A DNA stretch of 64,000 bases from Streptomyces narbonensis (GCF_014649015.1 NZ_BMSF01000001.1:124001-188000); one strand, 5' to 3'; numbered from the stretch's first letter, positions 9,023-17,604 are shown. The notes: a model not told the origin generated them from the letters alone. A program made the numbers and translations.

Positions 9023-9246
9023 CGACCGGCCCCTCCGCCGTTGTGCGACCGAGCTCTGCCCCACCCACGACCGGCCCCTCCGCCGCTGTGCGACCGAGCT
9101 CTGCCCCACCCACGACCGGCCCCTCCGCGCTGTACGACCGGGCCCTGCCCCACCCTCGACCGGGCCCTCCGCCGCTGTGCGACCGAGCTCTCCCCCACCC
9201 TCGACCGGGCTTTCCGCCGTTGTGCGACCGGGCCCTGCCCCACCCC
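9023..9246. repeat. intergenic minisatellite, about five 45-bp units
   Basis: A degenerate tandem array whose unit opens with CGACCGGCCCCTCCGCCG and continues with GTGCGACCGAGCTCTGCCCC. Copies are 45 bp (one slightly shorter), with substitutions such as GAGCTC/GGGCCC. It fills most of the 364-bp gap between nagF and rph. The 45-bp period gives open frames on several strands that are not genes. Apart from this array and the nagF hairpins, the gap holds only the rph upstream region. Confidence 0.9.
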
Positions 9247-9268
9247 CGGCTACGGCTAGGCTCGTCCC

Positions 9269-10000
<732 letters not shown>

Positions 10001-10090
10001 CACCTGGCTGCGTCATGACGGGCGAGCGTACGGATAAGCTCCGTGCGCCCGCCCGTCTGTCATATGTACGCACCTGGGGGAGGACCCGCC

Positions 10091-10471
10091 TTGAAGCGCC
10101 GTCTCGCACTCGCCGTGGCCACGGCCGCCGCACTCACCACCGTCCTGAGCGGCTGCGGAGCCCTCGACACCGCCATGGACTGCGTCAAGACCGCCGACGC
10201 GATAGCCACCTCGGTGGACAAGCTCCAGCAGGCCGTCTCCAACGCCTCCAACGACCCGACGCAGATCGAGGAGTCCCTCAACTCGATCAGCACCGAGCTC
10301 GGCAACCTCAAGGACACCACCGACAACGCCGACCTCGCCAAGGCGGTCGACGGCCTCACCAAGGGCGTCGACTCCGTCCGCACGGCGGTCAAGAACGGCG
10401 ACACGACCCCGGACATCCAGCCGATCACGGACGGGGCGAGCGAGATCGCCAAGGTCTGCACCCCGGGATAA
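10091..10471 (+). CDS. small secreted lipoprotein, function unknown
   Basis: A 126-residue protein starting at TTG 10091, chosen because GGGGAGGA lies 8 nt upstream and the lipoprotein signal begins there (KRRLALAVATAAALTTVLSGC). The lipobox is LSGC. The mature part is mostly helical with Asp/Asn/Thr-rich heptad-like stretches (VDKLQQAVSNAS, LNSISTELGNLKDTTDN, VDGLTKGVDSVRTAV), suggesting a helical bundle, and has only two further cysteines (DCVK and near the end). It sits between rph and rdgB, 9 nt before rdgB. I recognise no function. Confidence 0.8.
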   Translation: MKRRLALAVATAAALTTVLSGCGALDTAMDCVKTADAIATSVDKLQQAVSNASNDPTQIEESLNSISTELGNLKDTTDNADLAKAVDGLTKGVDSVRTAVKNGDTTPDIQPITDGASEIAKVCTPG

Positions 10472-10479
10472 TCGGGGGC

Positions 10480-11088
10480 ATGACCCGACAGCGCCTGATC
10501 CTCGCCACCCGCAACGCGGGCAAGATCACCGAACTCCACGCGATCCTCGCCGACGCCGGCCTCGACCTCGAACTCGTCGGCGCGGACGCGTACCCCGACG
10601 TGCCCGACGTCAAGGAAACCGGTGTCACCTTCGCCGAGAACGCGCTCCTCAAGGCCCACGCCCTCGCCCAGGCCACCGGCCTCCCCGCCGTCGCCGACGA
10701 CTCCGGCCTCTGCGTCGACGTCCTGAACGGCGCCCCCGGCATCTTCTCGGCCCGCTGGGCCGGCACCCACGGCGACGACCGCGCCAACCTGGACCTGCTC
10801 CTGGCCCAGCTCGGCGACATCGCCGACGAGCACCGCGCCGCCCACTTCGCCTGCGCGGCGGCCCTGGCCCTCCCGGACGGCACCGAACGAGTCGTCGAGG
10901 GCCAGATGCGCGGCACCCTCCGCCACGCCCCGACCGGCACGAACGGCTTCGGCTACGACCCGATCCTCCAGCCGGAGGGCCACGAGGTCACCTGCGCGGA
11001 GCTCTCCCCGGCGGAGAAGAACGCGATCAGCCACCGCGGCAAGGCGTTCCGCGCGCTGGTACCGGTGGTGAAGGAGCTGCTGGGCTGA
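10480..11088 (+). CDS. rdgB: XTP/dITP diphosphatase (RdgB/HAM1)
   Basis: A 202-residue house-cleaning pyrophosphatase that hydrolyses deaminated purine nucleotides (dITP, XTP) and keeps them out of DNA. Motifs: LILATRNAGKITEL at the N-terminus, VTFAENALLKAHALA, VADDSGLCVDVLNGAPGIFSARW and GTNGFGYDPIL. The ATG lies 9 nt after the lipoprotein stop, behind GGGGG. The same frame is open far upstream, but that extension is only high-GC shadow. A hairpin and tRNA-Leu follow. Confidence 0.96.
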   Translation: MTRQRLILATRNAGKITELHAILADAGLDLELVGADAYPDVPDVKETGVTFAENALLKAHALAQATGLPAVADDSGLCVDVLNGAPGIFSARWAGTHGDDRANLDLLLAQLGDIADEHRAAHFACAAALALPDGTERVVEGQMRGTLRHAPTGTNGFGYDPILQPEGHEVTCAELSPAEKNAISHRGKAFRALVPVVKELLG

Positions 11089-11100
11089 GGGGCGTACGGT

Positions 11101-11137
11101 GAAGGCCCCACCTGGACGAATCTCCGGTAGGGCCTTC
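11101..11137 (+). terminator. intrinsic terminator after rdgB
   Basis: GAAGGCCC (11101-11108) pairs with GGGCCTTC (11130-11137), followed by a T-rich run (GATTTAAC). It also lies just downstream of the oppositely oriented tRNA-Leu and could end that transcript. Confidence 0.7.
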
Positions 11138-11152
11138 GATTTAACGGTTTGT

Positions 11153-11234
11153 GCGGCCTGAGGGATTCGAACCCTCACGGGATTACTCCCATCGCGACCT
11201 AAACGCGAGGCGTCTGCCGTTCCGCCAAGGCCGC
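11153..11234 (-). tRNA. tRNA-Leu (anticodon TAG)
   Basis: On the minus strand an 82-nt class II tRNA. The acceptor arm GCGGCCT/AGGCCGC pairs fully. The D-arm GGCGGAACGGCAGACGCC is followed by the anticodon stem-loop GCG-TTTAGGT-CGC with anticodon TAG, a long variable arm (GATGGGAGTAATCCC) and the T-arm GGGTTCGAATCCC. No CCA is encoded. It reads CUA codons, which are rare here. Confidence 0.93.
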
Positions 11235-11285
11235 TGGTCGCCTGCCATGCTAGCGGGCAGGCGGCCGGCGTGGGCAGCGGCGTTG

Positions 11286-12284
11286 CTAGGTCGTCTGGCG
11301 GCGGTTGCCGCCGCGGCACCATGTTGCGGTCATCGAGTGGCAGTTGGGGCACAGGTAGCGAAGGTTCTCCCGACGGTTGTCGAGCCAGTTCCCATTGATG
11401 TGGTCGATCTGCAGGGTGATGGTCCGTCCGCGCCACGCACCCTCGTTCCCGCACTCGACACAGTGATACGGAACGCCCACCTCGGTGAGGGCGCGATGGA
11501 GCCGGTCGCGGCTCTCGCGCGACGAGCCCTCTGGTCGTACGCGGAAGACCGTGCCCGCGATGGGCTTCGGCGCTGCGATCCGCACTGTGCCCCATGTGCG
11601 TCGCTTGAAGTGCGACGTGTCGAGGCTCAGCTCTGCCACTCGCCGCCGTACCCGGCGGTGATTCTGGTCGGTCACGGGGAGGCCGAGCGTGCGCATCACG
11701 TCGGCGAAGCTCGTGGCATCGGTTACCGCTGCCCGTAGACACTCCTCTGGCACACCGACGCGCCGGTGGGTGAAGTGGGCGATGTCGATACCCCGCTCGC
11801 GGAGCATGTGTCTGAGTGCGGCGCGGGATCTGCCGTCATCGCCCACGCCCAGCAGGCGAGCCATCGCCCGGACGCTGTGCGTGGCCCCCGCGGCTGCCTG
11901 GAGCTCCGCCGTGGTGAACGGAAGGTCCGTGGTCGAGCGGTTGAGGCCGGGGAACCGGCTCACGTCGATTCCGGCTGCTGCGATCCGTCGACTGATGTGC
12001 GAGAGCGTCCCGGTCGTCGGGGGGACGCCGAGCCTCTGTGCGACCTCGCGGAGCGTCGTAGAGGCGGCGACCGCCTCGGCGATGGCACTGTCGGTGTGTT
12101 TACGCCAGGGGCTCTGCTGCTTGAAGTGGGTGGTGTCGATGCCGTACTCGGCAACCTTCGACTGCAAGGAGCGGCGTTGCCCTCCACTCGCGTTGAGGCC
12201 GAGGCTGCGCATGAGATCTGCCCACCCCTTCGACTCCGCTACGGCTACGCTGAGCCGTTCCTTCGTGTGCGCGCCCGTCCCCAT
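11286..12284 (-). CDS. HNH endonuclease with four DNA-binding-like repeats
   Basis: A 332-residue protein. Four repeats of about 45 residues each follow the pattern LxxxLGL...R..V...GIDTSHF (ends: GIDTTHF, GIDVSRF, GIDIAHF, LDTSHF) and look like tandem helix-turn-helix modules. The C-terminus is an HNH nuclease: CVECG, then LQIDHINGNWLDNRRENLRYLCPNCHS, with paired CxxC zinc ligands and the catalytic His. Such proteins are freestanding phage or homing-type nucleases. ATG 12284 follows GGAGG; an in-frame upstream extension is less likely. It lies 51 nt from tRNA-Leu, between otherwise conserved housekeeping genes, so it is probably a recent insertion. No partner is visible. Confidence 0.85.
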   Translation of the reverse strand: MGTGAHTKERLSVAVAESKGWADLMRSLGLNASGGQRRSLQSKVAEYGIDTTHFKQQSPWRKHTDSAIAEAVAASTTLREVAQRLGVPPTTGTLSHISRRIAAAGIDVSRFPGLNRSTTDLPFTTAELQAAAGATHSVRAMARLLGVGDDGRSRAALRHMLRERGIDIAHFTHRRVGVPEECLRAAVTDATSFADVMRTLGLPVTDQNHRRVRRRVAELSLDTSHFKRRTWGTVRIAAPKPIAGTVFRVRPEGSSRESRDRLHRALTEVGVPYHCVECGNEGAWRGRTITLQIDHINGNWLDNRRENLRYLCPNCHSMTATWCRGGNRRQTT

Positions 12285-12389
12285 CGGACCCCCTCCGATC
12301 CGGCCACCAGTTCGTGCCCTCGTACGGAGTAACGACACGAATATCGGACGGTCACGTCATCACGCGTACGAATATCGCGTCCGGCATAC

Positions 12390-12430
12390 GGAACGGCCCG
12401 CACCGCCGTTTCGGGGGTGCGGGCCGTTCC
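12390..12430 (-). terminator. intrinsic terminator of bcp
   Basis: GGAACGGCCCGCACC (12390-12404) pairs perfectly with GGTGCGGGCCGTTCC (12416-12430) over an 11-nt loop, 10 nt past the bcp stop. Confidence 0.9.
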
Positions 12431-12440
12431 AGGGGAGACG

Positions 12441-12914
12441 TCAGGCCTCGACGCCCAGGTCCCTGATGATCTTGGCGACATGGCCCGTGGCCTTCACGTT
12501 GTAGAAGGCGTGCTCGACCTTGCCGTTCTCGTCGACCACGACCGTGGAGCGGATCACGCCCGTCACGACCTTGCCGTAGAGCTTCTTCTCGCCGAAGGCG
12601 CCGTACGCCTCCAGGGTCGACTTCTCCGGGTCGCCGACCAGCGTGACCTTCAGGTTCTCCTTCTCGCGGAACTTCGCCAGCTTCTCCGGCTTGTCAGGGG
12701 AGACGCCGATGACGTCGTAGCCCGCGCCCGCCAGCAGGTCCAGGTTGTCGGTGAAGTCGCAGGCCTGCTTCGTGCAGCCGGGGGTGAGGGCCGCCGGGTA
12801 GAAGTAGACGATGACCTTGCGGCCCTTGTGGTCCGCGAGGGAGACCTCGTTGCCGTCCGCGTCGGGCAGGGTGAAGGCGGGGGCGGTGTCGCCGGGCTGC
12901 AGTCGCTCGCTCAT
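12441..12914 (-). CDS. bcp: thioredoxin-dependent thiol peroxidase (BCP/PrxQ)
   Basis: A 157-residue peroxiredoxin that reduces H2O2 and organic hydroperoxides. The peroxidatic cysteine is in the TPGCTKQACDF motif; the second cysteine five residues later is the resolving one of PrxQ-type enzymes. The N-terminal GDTAPAFTLPDADG and the Arg in TGVIRSTVVVDENGKV complete the active-site set. The ATG at 12914 follows GAGGAAG. A single-gene unit with its own terminator, divergent from the DUF3618 gene. Confidence 0.95.
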   Translation of the reverse strand: MSERLQPGDTAPAFTLPDADGNEVSLADHKGRKVIVYFYPAALTPGCTKQACDFTDNLDLLAGAGYDVIGVSPDKPEKLAKFREKENLKVTLVGDPEKSTLEAYGAFGEKKLYGKVVTGVIRSTVVVDENGKVEHAFYNVKATGHVAKIIRDLGVEA

Positions 12915-13056
12915 GGCTCGCTCTTCCTCGGGAGTGTTCGCGTACGCGTCCAGAGCCTAATGGCGGACGCCCAATGGGGGGCGGACGCGGCTCACCGGCG
13001 GTGGAGCTGACACACTGTCCGTCAACGACCGGATACACGACTACGGAGGCAGCGCG

Positions 13057-13377
13057 GTGTCGGAGGCCAGGACCCCTGCGCAGATCGAGGCGGACATCGT
13101 CCGCCGGCGCGAGCAGCTCGCCGTCACTCTCGACGAGATCGGCATTCGGGTGCACCCGAAGACGATCATCGGGGACGCCAAGGCCAAGATCGCCTCGACG
13201 GTCGACCAGACCGCCGGGCGCGCCTTCGTCGCCGTCAACCGCGTCGTCTCGGACGTGAAGGCCCGCTTCACCCACGAGGACGGCGCGCCCCGCCTGGAGC
13301 GGGTCGTGCCGGTGGCGGTCGTCGCCGTCGCGGTGGTCGGGCTGATCGTTTCCTCGTCCCGTAAGCACAAGGGATGA
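13057..13377 (+). CDS. DUF3618 membrane protein
   Basis: A 106-residue protein with the DUF3618 pattern at its N-terminus (TPAQIEADIVRRREQLAVTLDEIGIRVHP): a charged amphipathic helix, then a region rich in Lys/Ala and a single C-terminal membrane segment (VVPVAVVAVAVVGLIV) ending SSRKHKG. These are small actinobacterial membrane proteins of unknown function, often beside phage-shock-like or DUF1469 genes. The GTG at 13057 is preceded by ACGGAGG. The groES-like gene follows 46 nt downstream. Confidence 0.87.
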   Translation: MSEARTPAQIEADIVRRREQLAVTLDEIGIRVHPKTIIGDAKAKIASTVDQTAGRAFVAVNRVVSDVKARFTHEDGAPRLERVVPVAVVAVAVVGLIVSSSRKHKG

Positions 13378-13423
13378 CCCCTCCCTGCCACGGGCGACAC
13401 GCCCGGGCAGGTAGGTTCGGACC

Positions 13424-13762
13424 GTGAGCGAGAACACGCACGACAAGCTGCCCATCCGGATGCTCCACGACCGGGTCCTGGTCCGCACCGACTCCCCCGA
13501 GGGGGAGCGGCGCTCCGGCGGCGGCATCCTGATCCCGGCGACCGCCGCCGTCGGCCGTCGCCTGTCCTGGGCCGAGGTGGTCGCGGTCGGCCAGAACGTC
13601 CGTACCGTCGAGATCGGCGACCGGGTGCTGTACGACCCGGAGGACCGTGCCGAGGTCGAGGTGCGGGGTGTCGCGTACGTACTGATGCGGGAGCGGGACC
13701 TGCACGCGGTGGCCGCGGACCGGTTCCAGGGCGCGACGGACTCGACCGGGCTGTACCTGTAG
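13424..13762 (+). CDS. GroES-like co-chaperonin family protein
   Basis: A 112-residue GroES-fold protein: LPIRMLHDRVLVRTDSPEGERRSGGGILIPAT carries the mobile-loop position, and VVAVGQNVRTVEIGDRVLYDPEDRAEVEV matches the family core. It lacks the exact GroES C-terminus and has an extra tail (RDLHAVAADRFQGATDS), so it is the second, non-operonic GroES homologue seen in streptomycetes rather than the groEL partner. The start is GTG. A strong hairpin follows 12 nt after the stop. Confidence 0.85.
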   Translation: MSENTHDKLPIRMLHDRVLVRTDSPEGERRSGGGILIPATAAVGRRLSWAEVVAVGQNVRTVEIGDRVLYDPEDRAEVEVRGVAYVLMRERDLHAVAADRFQGATDSTGLYL

Positions 13763-13774
13763 GCGTGGCCCCAT

Positions 13775-13802
13775 GGCCCTGGTGACCGTCGTCACCAGGG
13801 CC
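13775..13802 (+). terminator. intrinsic terminator after the GroES-like gene
   Basis: GGCCCTGGTGAC (13775-13786), loop CGTC, GTCACCAGGGCC (13791-13802), then TTT. Confidence 0.92.
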
Positions 13803-13832
13803 TTTGCGCGTTCTTTGCTAGCCTGGGGAAGA

Positions 13833-13875
13833 CCCGACGAGACGCGCCGTACCGGGACACACGACAAGACGACGC
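13833..13875 (+). promoter_or_regulatory. guanidine-III riboswitch (ykkC-III class)
   Basis: A 43-nt element matching the compact guanidine-III pseudoknot recalled from Thermobifida. P1 is CCCG (13833-13836)/CGGG (13853-13856), conserved ACGAG follows the first strand, and P2 is GCGCCGT (13844-13850)/ACGACGC (13869-13875) with one C-A mismatch; the ACAAG between helices is also conserved. It lies 36 nt upstream of a SugE/Gdx gene, exactly the expected target. The 3' strand of P2 can alternatively pair with CGTCGTC (13905-13911), immediately before the ATG. Guanidine binding would therefore free the start site. Confidence 0.85.
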
Positions 13876-13911
13876 ACTCCTGTTGTTCCGTCTCGCGGAG
13901 GTGTCGTCGTC

Positions 13912-14232
13912 ATGGCCTGGGTTCTTCTCGTCGTCGCGGGTCTGCTCGAAGTCGGCTGGTCGATCGGTATGAAGTACACCGACGGCTTCACGCGGCTCTG
14001 GCCCAGCGTGTTCACCGGCGCGGGGATCGTCGCCTCCATGCTCTTGCTCTCGCATGCCGCCAAGACGCTGCCGATCGGTACGGCCTACGGCGTGTGGGTC
14101 GGTATCGGTGCGGCCGGTGCGGCGGTGCTCGGCATGGTCGTGCTCGGTGAGCCGGCGACCGCCGCCCGGATCTTCTTCGTCTGTCTGCTGCTGGTCGCCG
14201 TGGTGGGTCTGAAGGCGACTTCCGGTCACTGA
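13912..14232 (+). CDS. sugE: SMR-family guanidinium exporter (SugE/Gdx)
   Basis: A 106-residue four-helix small multidrug resistance protein. The essential Glu is in LVVAGLLEVGWSIGMKYT (Glu13), and the WSIGMKYTDGFTRLWPS and GTAYGVWVGIGAAGAA segments are those of the SugE/Gdx branch, which exchanges guanidinium for protons, rather than EmrE-type drug pumps. The ATG at 13912 has GGAGGTG 8 nt upstream. A guanidine-III riboswitch in its leader supports the substrate assignment. It converges on the PBP gene, with only 6 nt between stops. Confidence 0.93.
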   Translation: MAWVLLVVAGLLEVGWSIGMKYTDGFTRLWPSVFTGAGIVASMLLLSHAAKTLPIGTAYGVWVGIGAAGAAVLGMVVLGEPATAARIFFVCLLLVAVVGLKATSGH

Positions 14233-14238
14233 GCCGGG

Positions 14239-16464
14239 TCATTGCCCTCGTACGGGTGGGCGTGAGGGCAGGGGGCTGCGGGACATCTCGGACCCCGGCC
14301 CCGCCTCGCCCGTGAGGTACGGGTCCCCGTCCGGGGCGGCGTCCGGGCCGCCCTCGACCTGACCCTCCTGACCCTCCTGCCCTTCCCGGCTCTCCGGTCC
14401 GTCCGGCATCGGCGGCACCTCCGGCATCGGCTCCGCCCCCGGCATCAGCCGGAGGTCGAACTCGCGCGGGGCCGTGCCCGCCAGCGCGTCCCGGGTGAAC
14501 TGGGCCCAGATCTCGGCCGGCGTCCCGCCGCCGTTGATCCGGGGCAGGCCGAGTGCCCCGTACAGCGGTTCCTGCCGTCCCGATTCGGGGTCCTGGCCCA
14601 TCAGCGCGACGACCGTCGCGAGCTCCGGCGTGAAGCCCGCGAACCAGGCGGCCTTGTCGTCCTCCGCCGTGCCCGTCTTGCCCGCCGCGGGCCGCCCGGC
14701 GGCCTGCGCCGCCGTGCCCGTACCGGCCTCGACGACGCTCCGCAGGATCGACGCGGTCGTGTCGGCGGCCTCTCGGCTGACCGCCTGCCGGGCCGGCCGG
14801 GACGGCAGGTCGATCGACCTGCCGCCCTTCGTGACGGCCTCGACGAGGGTGTGGGTGCCGTGCCGGCCGTGTGCGGCGAGCGTCGCGTAGGCCGAGGCCA
14901 TGTCGAGGACGCTGGCGGTGGCCGTGCCGAGGGCGATGGAGGGGGAGGCGGTGAGGTCGGGGGTGGAGCCGGGCAAGCCGAGGGCGACGGCGGTGCGTCG
15001 GACGTGCGCGGGGCCGACGTCCACGGCCATCTGGGCGTACACGGCGTTCACCGACAGTCCGGTGGCCTCCCCGACGGCGATCTCGCCGTAACTGGCGTCG
15101 TCCTCGTTGGCGGGGTCGTACGGGCTGCCGCTCCAGCCCTCGACCGGGCGCCGGTTGGTCCCGTCGTAGAGGGTGTACGGGGTGATCGGCAGGCCGTGCT
15201 GGGTCTGCGCCCCGCTCTGCACGGCGGCGGTGAAGACGAAGGGCTTGAAGGTGGAGCCGACCTGGTAGTCGCGGCGGGTGGCGTTGTTGACGTACTGCTG
15301 GGTGTAGTCGATGCCGCCGTACATGGCGAGGACCTTGCCGGTTCCCGGGTCGACGGCCGCGGCCCCGACGCGTACGTAGCGGTCGGCGGGGTTGCGGTCC
15401 GGGTCGAGGCGGGAGATGACGCGGTCCTCGACGGCCTTGGCGAGCGTCTCCTGCTTGGTGCGGTCCAGGGTGGTGGTGATCCGGAAGCCGCCGCCGGCGA
15501 GGGTCTTCTCGTCGATGACGTCGTGGCCGGTGAGGTACTCCTCGACGGCCTGGACGAGATAACCGCGCTGCCCGGAGAGGCCGGTGGCGGGGCGGGCGGT
15601 CTGGGGGAGGGGGAAGCGGGCGGCGGCGCGTTCGGCGCGGCCGAGCCAGCCCTCGGTGACCATCCCGTCGAGGACGTAGTTCCAGCGGGCGACGGCCTTG
15701 GTCCGGTTCTCGGGGTGGGTGGTGACGTCGTAGGCGCTGGGGGCCTTGAGGAGGGAGGCGAGGTACGCGCCTTCGGCGGTGTCGAGGCGTTCGACGTCCT
15801 TGCCGTAGTAGGCGCGGGCGGCGGCCTGGATGCCGTAGGCGTTCCGGCCGAAGTAGCTGGTGTTCAGGTAGCCCTGGAGGATCTCCTCCTCGGTCTTCTC
15901 GCGGCCCAGTTTGATCGCGATGAAGAACTCCTTGGCCTTGCGGCTGAGGGTCTGCTCCTGGCCGAGGTAGTAGTTCTTGACGTACTGCTGGGTGATGGTG
16001 GAGCCGGACTGGCGGCCCTTGCCGGTGACGGTGTTCCAGGCGGCGCGGACCATGGCCTTGGGGTCGACGGCGCGCGAGGTGTGGAAGTCGCGGTCCTCGG
16101 CGGCGAGGACGGCCTGGCGGACGCCGAGGGGGACCTGTTCGAGCCGGACGTTCTCGCGGTTGACCTCGCCGTCGCGGGCGATGGGGCTGCCGTCGCGGTA
16201 GAGGTAGACGTTGGACTGGGCGAGGGCGGCGGCGTTGGCCGGCGGGATCTCCACCAGGAGGTAGCCGGCGACGAAGGCCCCGCCGAGGAGCAGCGCGCCC
16301 AGGAGGGCGAGGCCGAACAGGGTCCGCAGGACGCGTCGGAGACGCCGGGCGCGCGGGGGACGCTTCCGTGCGGGAGGTGGCGGAGCGGAGAGGGTTGGGT
16401 CCCTCGGCTCCCAGCCCGGGCCGGATGGCCGGGGGGTGTCACTCGTACCGGAGGAAGGGGGCAT
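14239..16464 (-). CDS. class A penicillin-binding protein (transglycosylase-transpeptidase)
   Basis: A 741-residue bifunctional peptidoglycan synthase. A Pro/Arg-rich cytoplasmic tail (1-45) is followed by a membrane anchor (about 46-72). The GT51 domain has catalytic Glu123 in AAEDRDFHTS and SGSTITQQYVKNYYLG. The transpeptidase domain has SxxK at Ser404 (GSTFKPF), SVN at 471-473 and KTGT at 596-599. All catalytic motifs are intact. The last 90 residues are a Pro/Glu/Gly-rich extracellular tail with EGQEGQEGQ repeats. It polymerises and crosslinks the wall. The ATG follows GAGGTG. It is monocistronic and divergent from the ABC-2 exporter genes. Confidence 0.94.
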   Translation of the reverse strand: MPPSSGTSDTPRPSGPGWEPRDPTLSAPPPPARKRPPRARRLRRVLRTLFGLALLGALLLGGAFVAGYLLVEIPPANAAALAQSNVYLYRDGSPIARDGEVNRENVRLEQVPLGVRQAVLAAEDRDFHTSRAVDPKAMVRAAWNTVTGKGRQSGSTITQQYVKNYYLGQEQTLSRKAKEFFIAIKLGREKTEEEILQGYLNTSYFGRNAYGIQAAARAYYGKDVERLDTAEGAYLASLLKAPSAYDVTTHPENRTKAVARWNYVLDGMVTEGWLGRAERAAARFPLPQTARPATGLSGQRGYLVQAVEEYLTGHDVIDEKTLAGGGFRITTTLDRTKQETLAKAVEDRVISRLDPDRNPADRYVRVGAAAVDPGTGKVLAMYGGIDYTQQYVNNATRRDYQVGSTFKPFVFTAAVQSGAQTQHGLPITPYTLYDGTNRRPVEGWSGSPYDPANEDDASYGEIAVGEATGLSVNAVYAQMAVDVGPAHVRRTAVALGLPGSTPDLTASPSIALGTATASVLDMASAYATLAAHGRHGTHTLVEAVTKGGRSIDLPSRPARQAVSREAADTTASILRSVVEAGTGTAAQAAGRPAAGKTGTAEDDKAAWFAGFTPELATVVALMGQDPESGRQEPLYGALGLPRINGGGTPAEIWAQFTRDALAGTAPREFDLRLMPGAEPMPEVPPMPDGPESREGQEGQEGQVEGGPDAAPDGDPYLTGEAGPGSEMSRSPLPSRPPVRGQ

Positions 16465-16646
16465 GGCACCTCATATTGCCCGGAAAGCGGTGAAACTCCG
16501 GAATACGACCCGAATCGGTGGTGACGAATCACGTGAAGTGACGGGAAAACCGCTCGCGGTGTGCGGGGGCTCGCCGCTAGGGTCGTGCGCTTCGCCGTTT
16601 TTTCGGCGCTTTGCCGGAGGTGTTCGAGAGAGGGGAAGGGGGAGCG

Positions 16647-17456
16647 ATGCGCACGCGGCTGTACGCGACGGTGGCCGCGGGTGGCTTCCGGCGCCATGCC
16701 ACCTACCGGGTGGCGACGGCGGCGGGGGTGTTCACCAACACCGTCTTCGGCCTGATCCTGTCGTACACGTACATCGCGCTCTGGGACGAACGCCCGCAGC
16801 TCGGCGGCTACTCCATGGACGACGCCCTCGCCTACGTGTGGATCGGCCAGGCGCTGATCACGGTGTGCGGCCTGATGGGCGGCGGCTTCGAGGAAGAGCT
16901 GATCGAGCGGATCAGGACCGGGGACATCGCGGTCGACCTCTACCGCCCGGCCGACCTCCAGGCCTGGTGGTTCTCGGCCAACCTCGGCCGGTCGGCCTAC
17001 CAGTTGCTCGGCCGCGGGGTCGTCCCGATGGCGGTGGGCGCGCTCGTCTTCGACTTCACGCTGCCCGCGGGTCCCGGGACGTGGCTCGCGTTCCTGGTGG
17101 CGGTGGCGCTCGGCTCGACCGTCAGTTTCGCCATCTGGTACCTCGTGGCGATGAGCGCCTTCTGGCTGCTCGACGGCCAGGGCGTGGTGCAGGTGGCCTG
17201 GCTGGGGGGCCTGTTCTTCTCGGGGATGCTGCTCCCGCTGAACGTCTTCCCGGGCGCGCTGGGCGAGCTGGCGCGGGTGCTGCCGTGGGCGTCGATGCTC
17301 CAGGTGCCGGCCGATGTGTACCTGGGGAAGTACGCGGGCGGGTGGCAGCTGGCGGGGGCGTACGCCTTCCAGGGGTGCTGGGCGCTGGTGCTGCTCGGGG
17401 CGGGCCGGGCGGCGCAGGCGGCGGCGACGCGGAAGGTGGTGGTGCAGGGTGGCTGA
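16647..17456 (+). CDS. ABC-2 type exporter permease 1
   Basis: A 269-residue integral membrane protein with six hydrophobic segments and the pattern of the ABC2_membrane_6-type exporter subunits: ATYRVATAAGVFTNTVFGLILSY, ELIERIRTGDIAVDLYRP, then SGMLLPLNVFPG and LPWASMLQVPADVYLGKY. It pairs with the next permease and ATPase in one operon. ATG 16647 follows GGGAGCG; upstream in-frame extensions lack conservation. The substrate is unknown; similar trios are annotated as daunorubicin- or viologen-type exporters without proof. Confidence 0.88.
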   Translation: MRTRLYATVAAGGFRRHATYRVATAAGVFTNTVFGLILSYTYIALWDERPQLGGYSMDDALAYVWIGQALITVCGLMGGGFEEELIERIRTGDIAVDLYRPADLQAWWFSANLGRSAYQLLGRGVVPMAVGALVFDFTLPAGPGTWLAFLVAVALGSTVSFAIWYLVAMSAFWLLDGQGVVQVAWLGGLFFSGMLLPLNVFPGALGELARVLPWASMLQVPADVYLGKYAGGWQLAGAYAFQGCWALVLLGAGRAAQAAATRKVVVQGG

Positions 17457-17604
17457 CACACGCGGCGTCGGCCGGCAGAGCAGGGTGGCTGACATCGACG
17501 GCGCCGACCGGCAGAGCAGGGTGGCTGACATCGACGGCGTCGACCGGCAGAGCAGGGTGGCTGACATCGACGGCGTCGACCGGCAGAGCAAGGTGGCTGA
17601 CATC
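17449..17604. repeat. 36-bp tandem repeat spanning a translation start
   Basis: Units begin at 17449, 17485, 17521 and 17557, with a partial unit at 17593. Each reads GTGGCTGACATCGACGGCG onwards and ends CGGCAGAGCAGG. The first copy is the most diverged (VADTRGVGRQSR). The period is 12 codons, so the frame is kept, and every copy repeats the RBS-like AGCAGG and the GTG. Confidence 0.93.

Noticed and set aside
9023..9246. Possible CRISPR array (regular 45-bp units)
   Set aside because: Whole units repeat with no unique spacers and no cas genes nearby; it is a minisatellite. The same holds for the 16-bp and 18-bp arrays.
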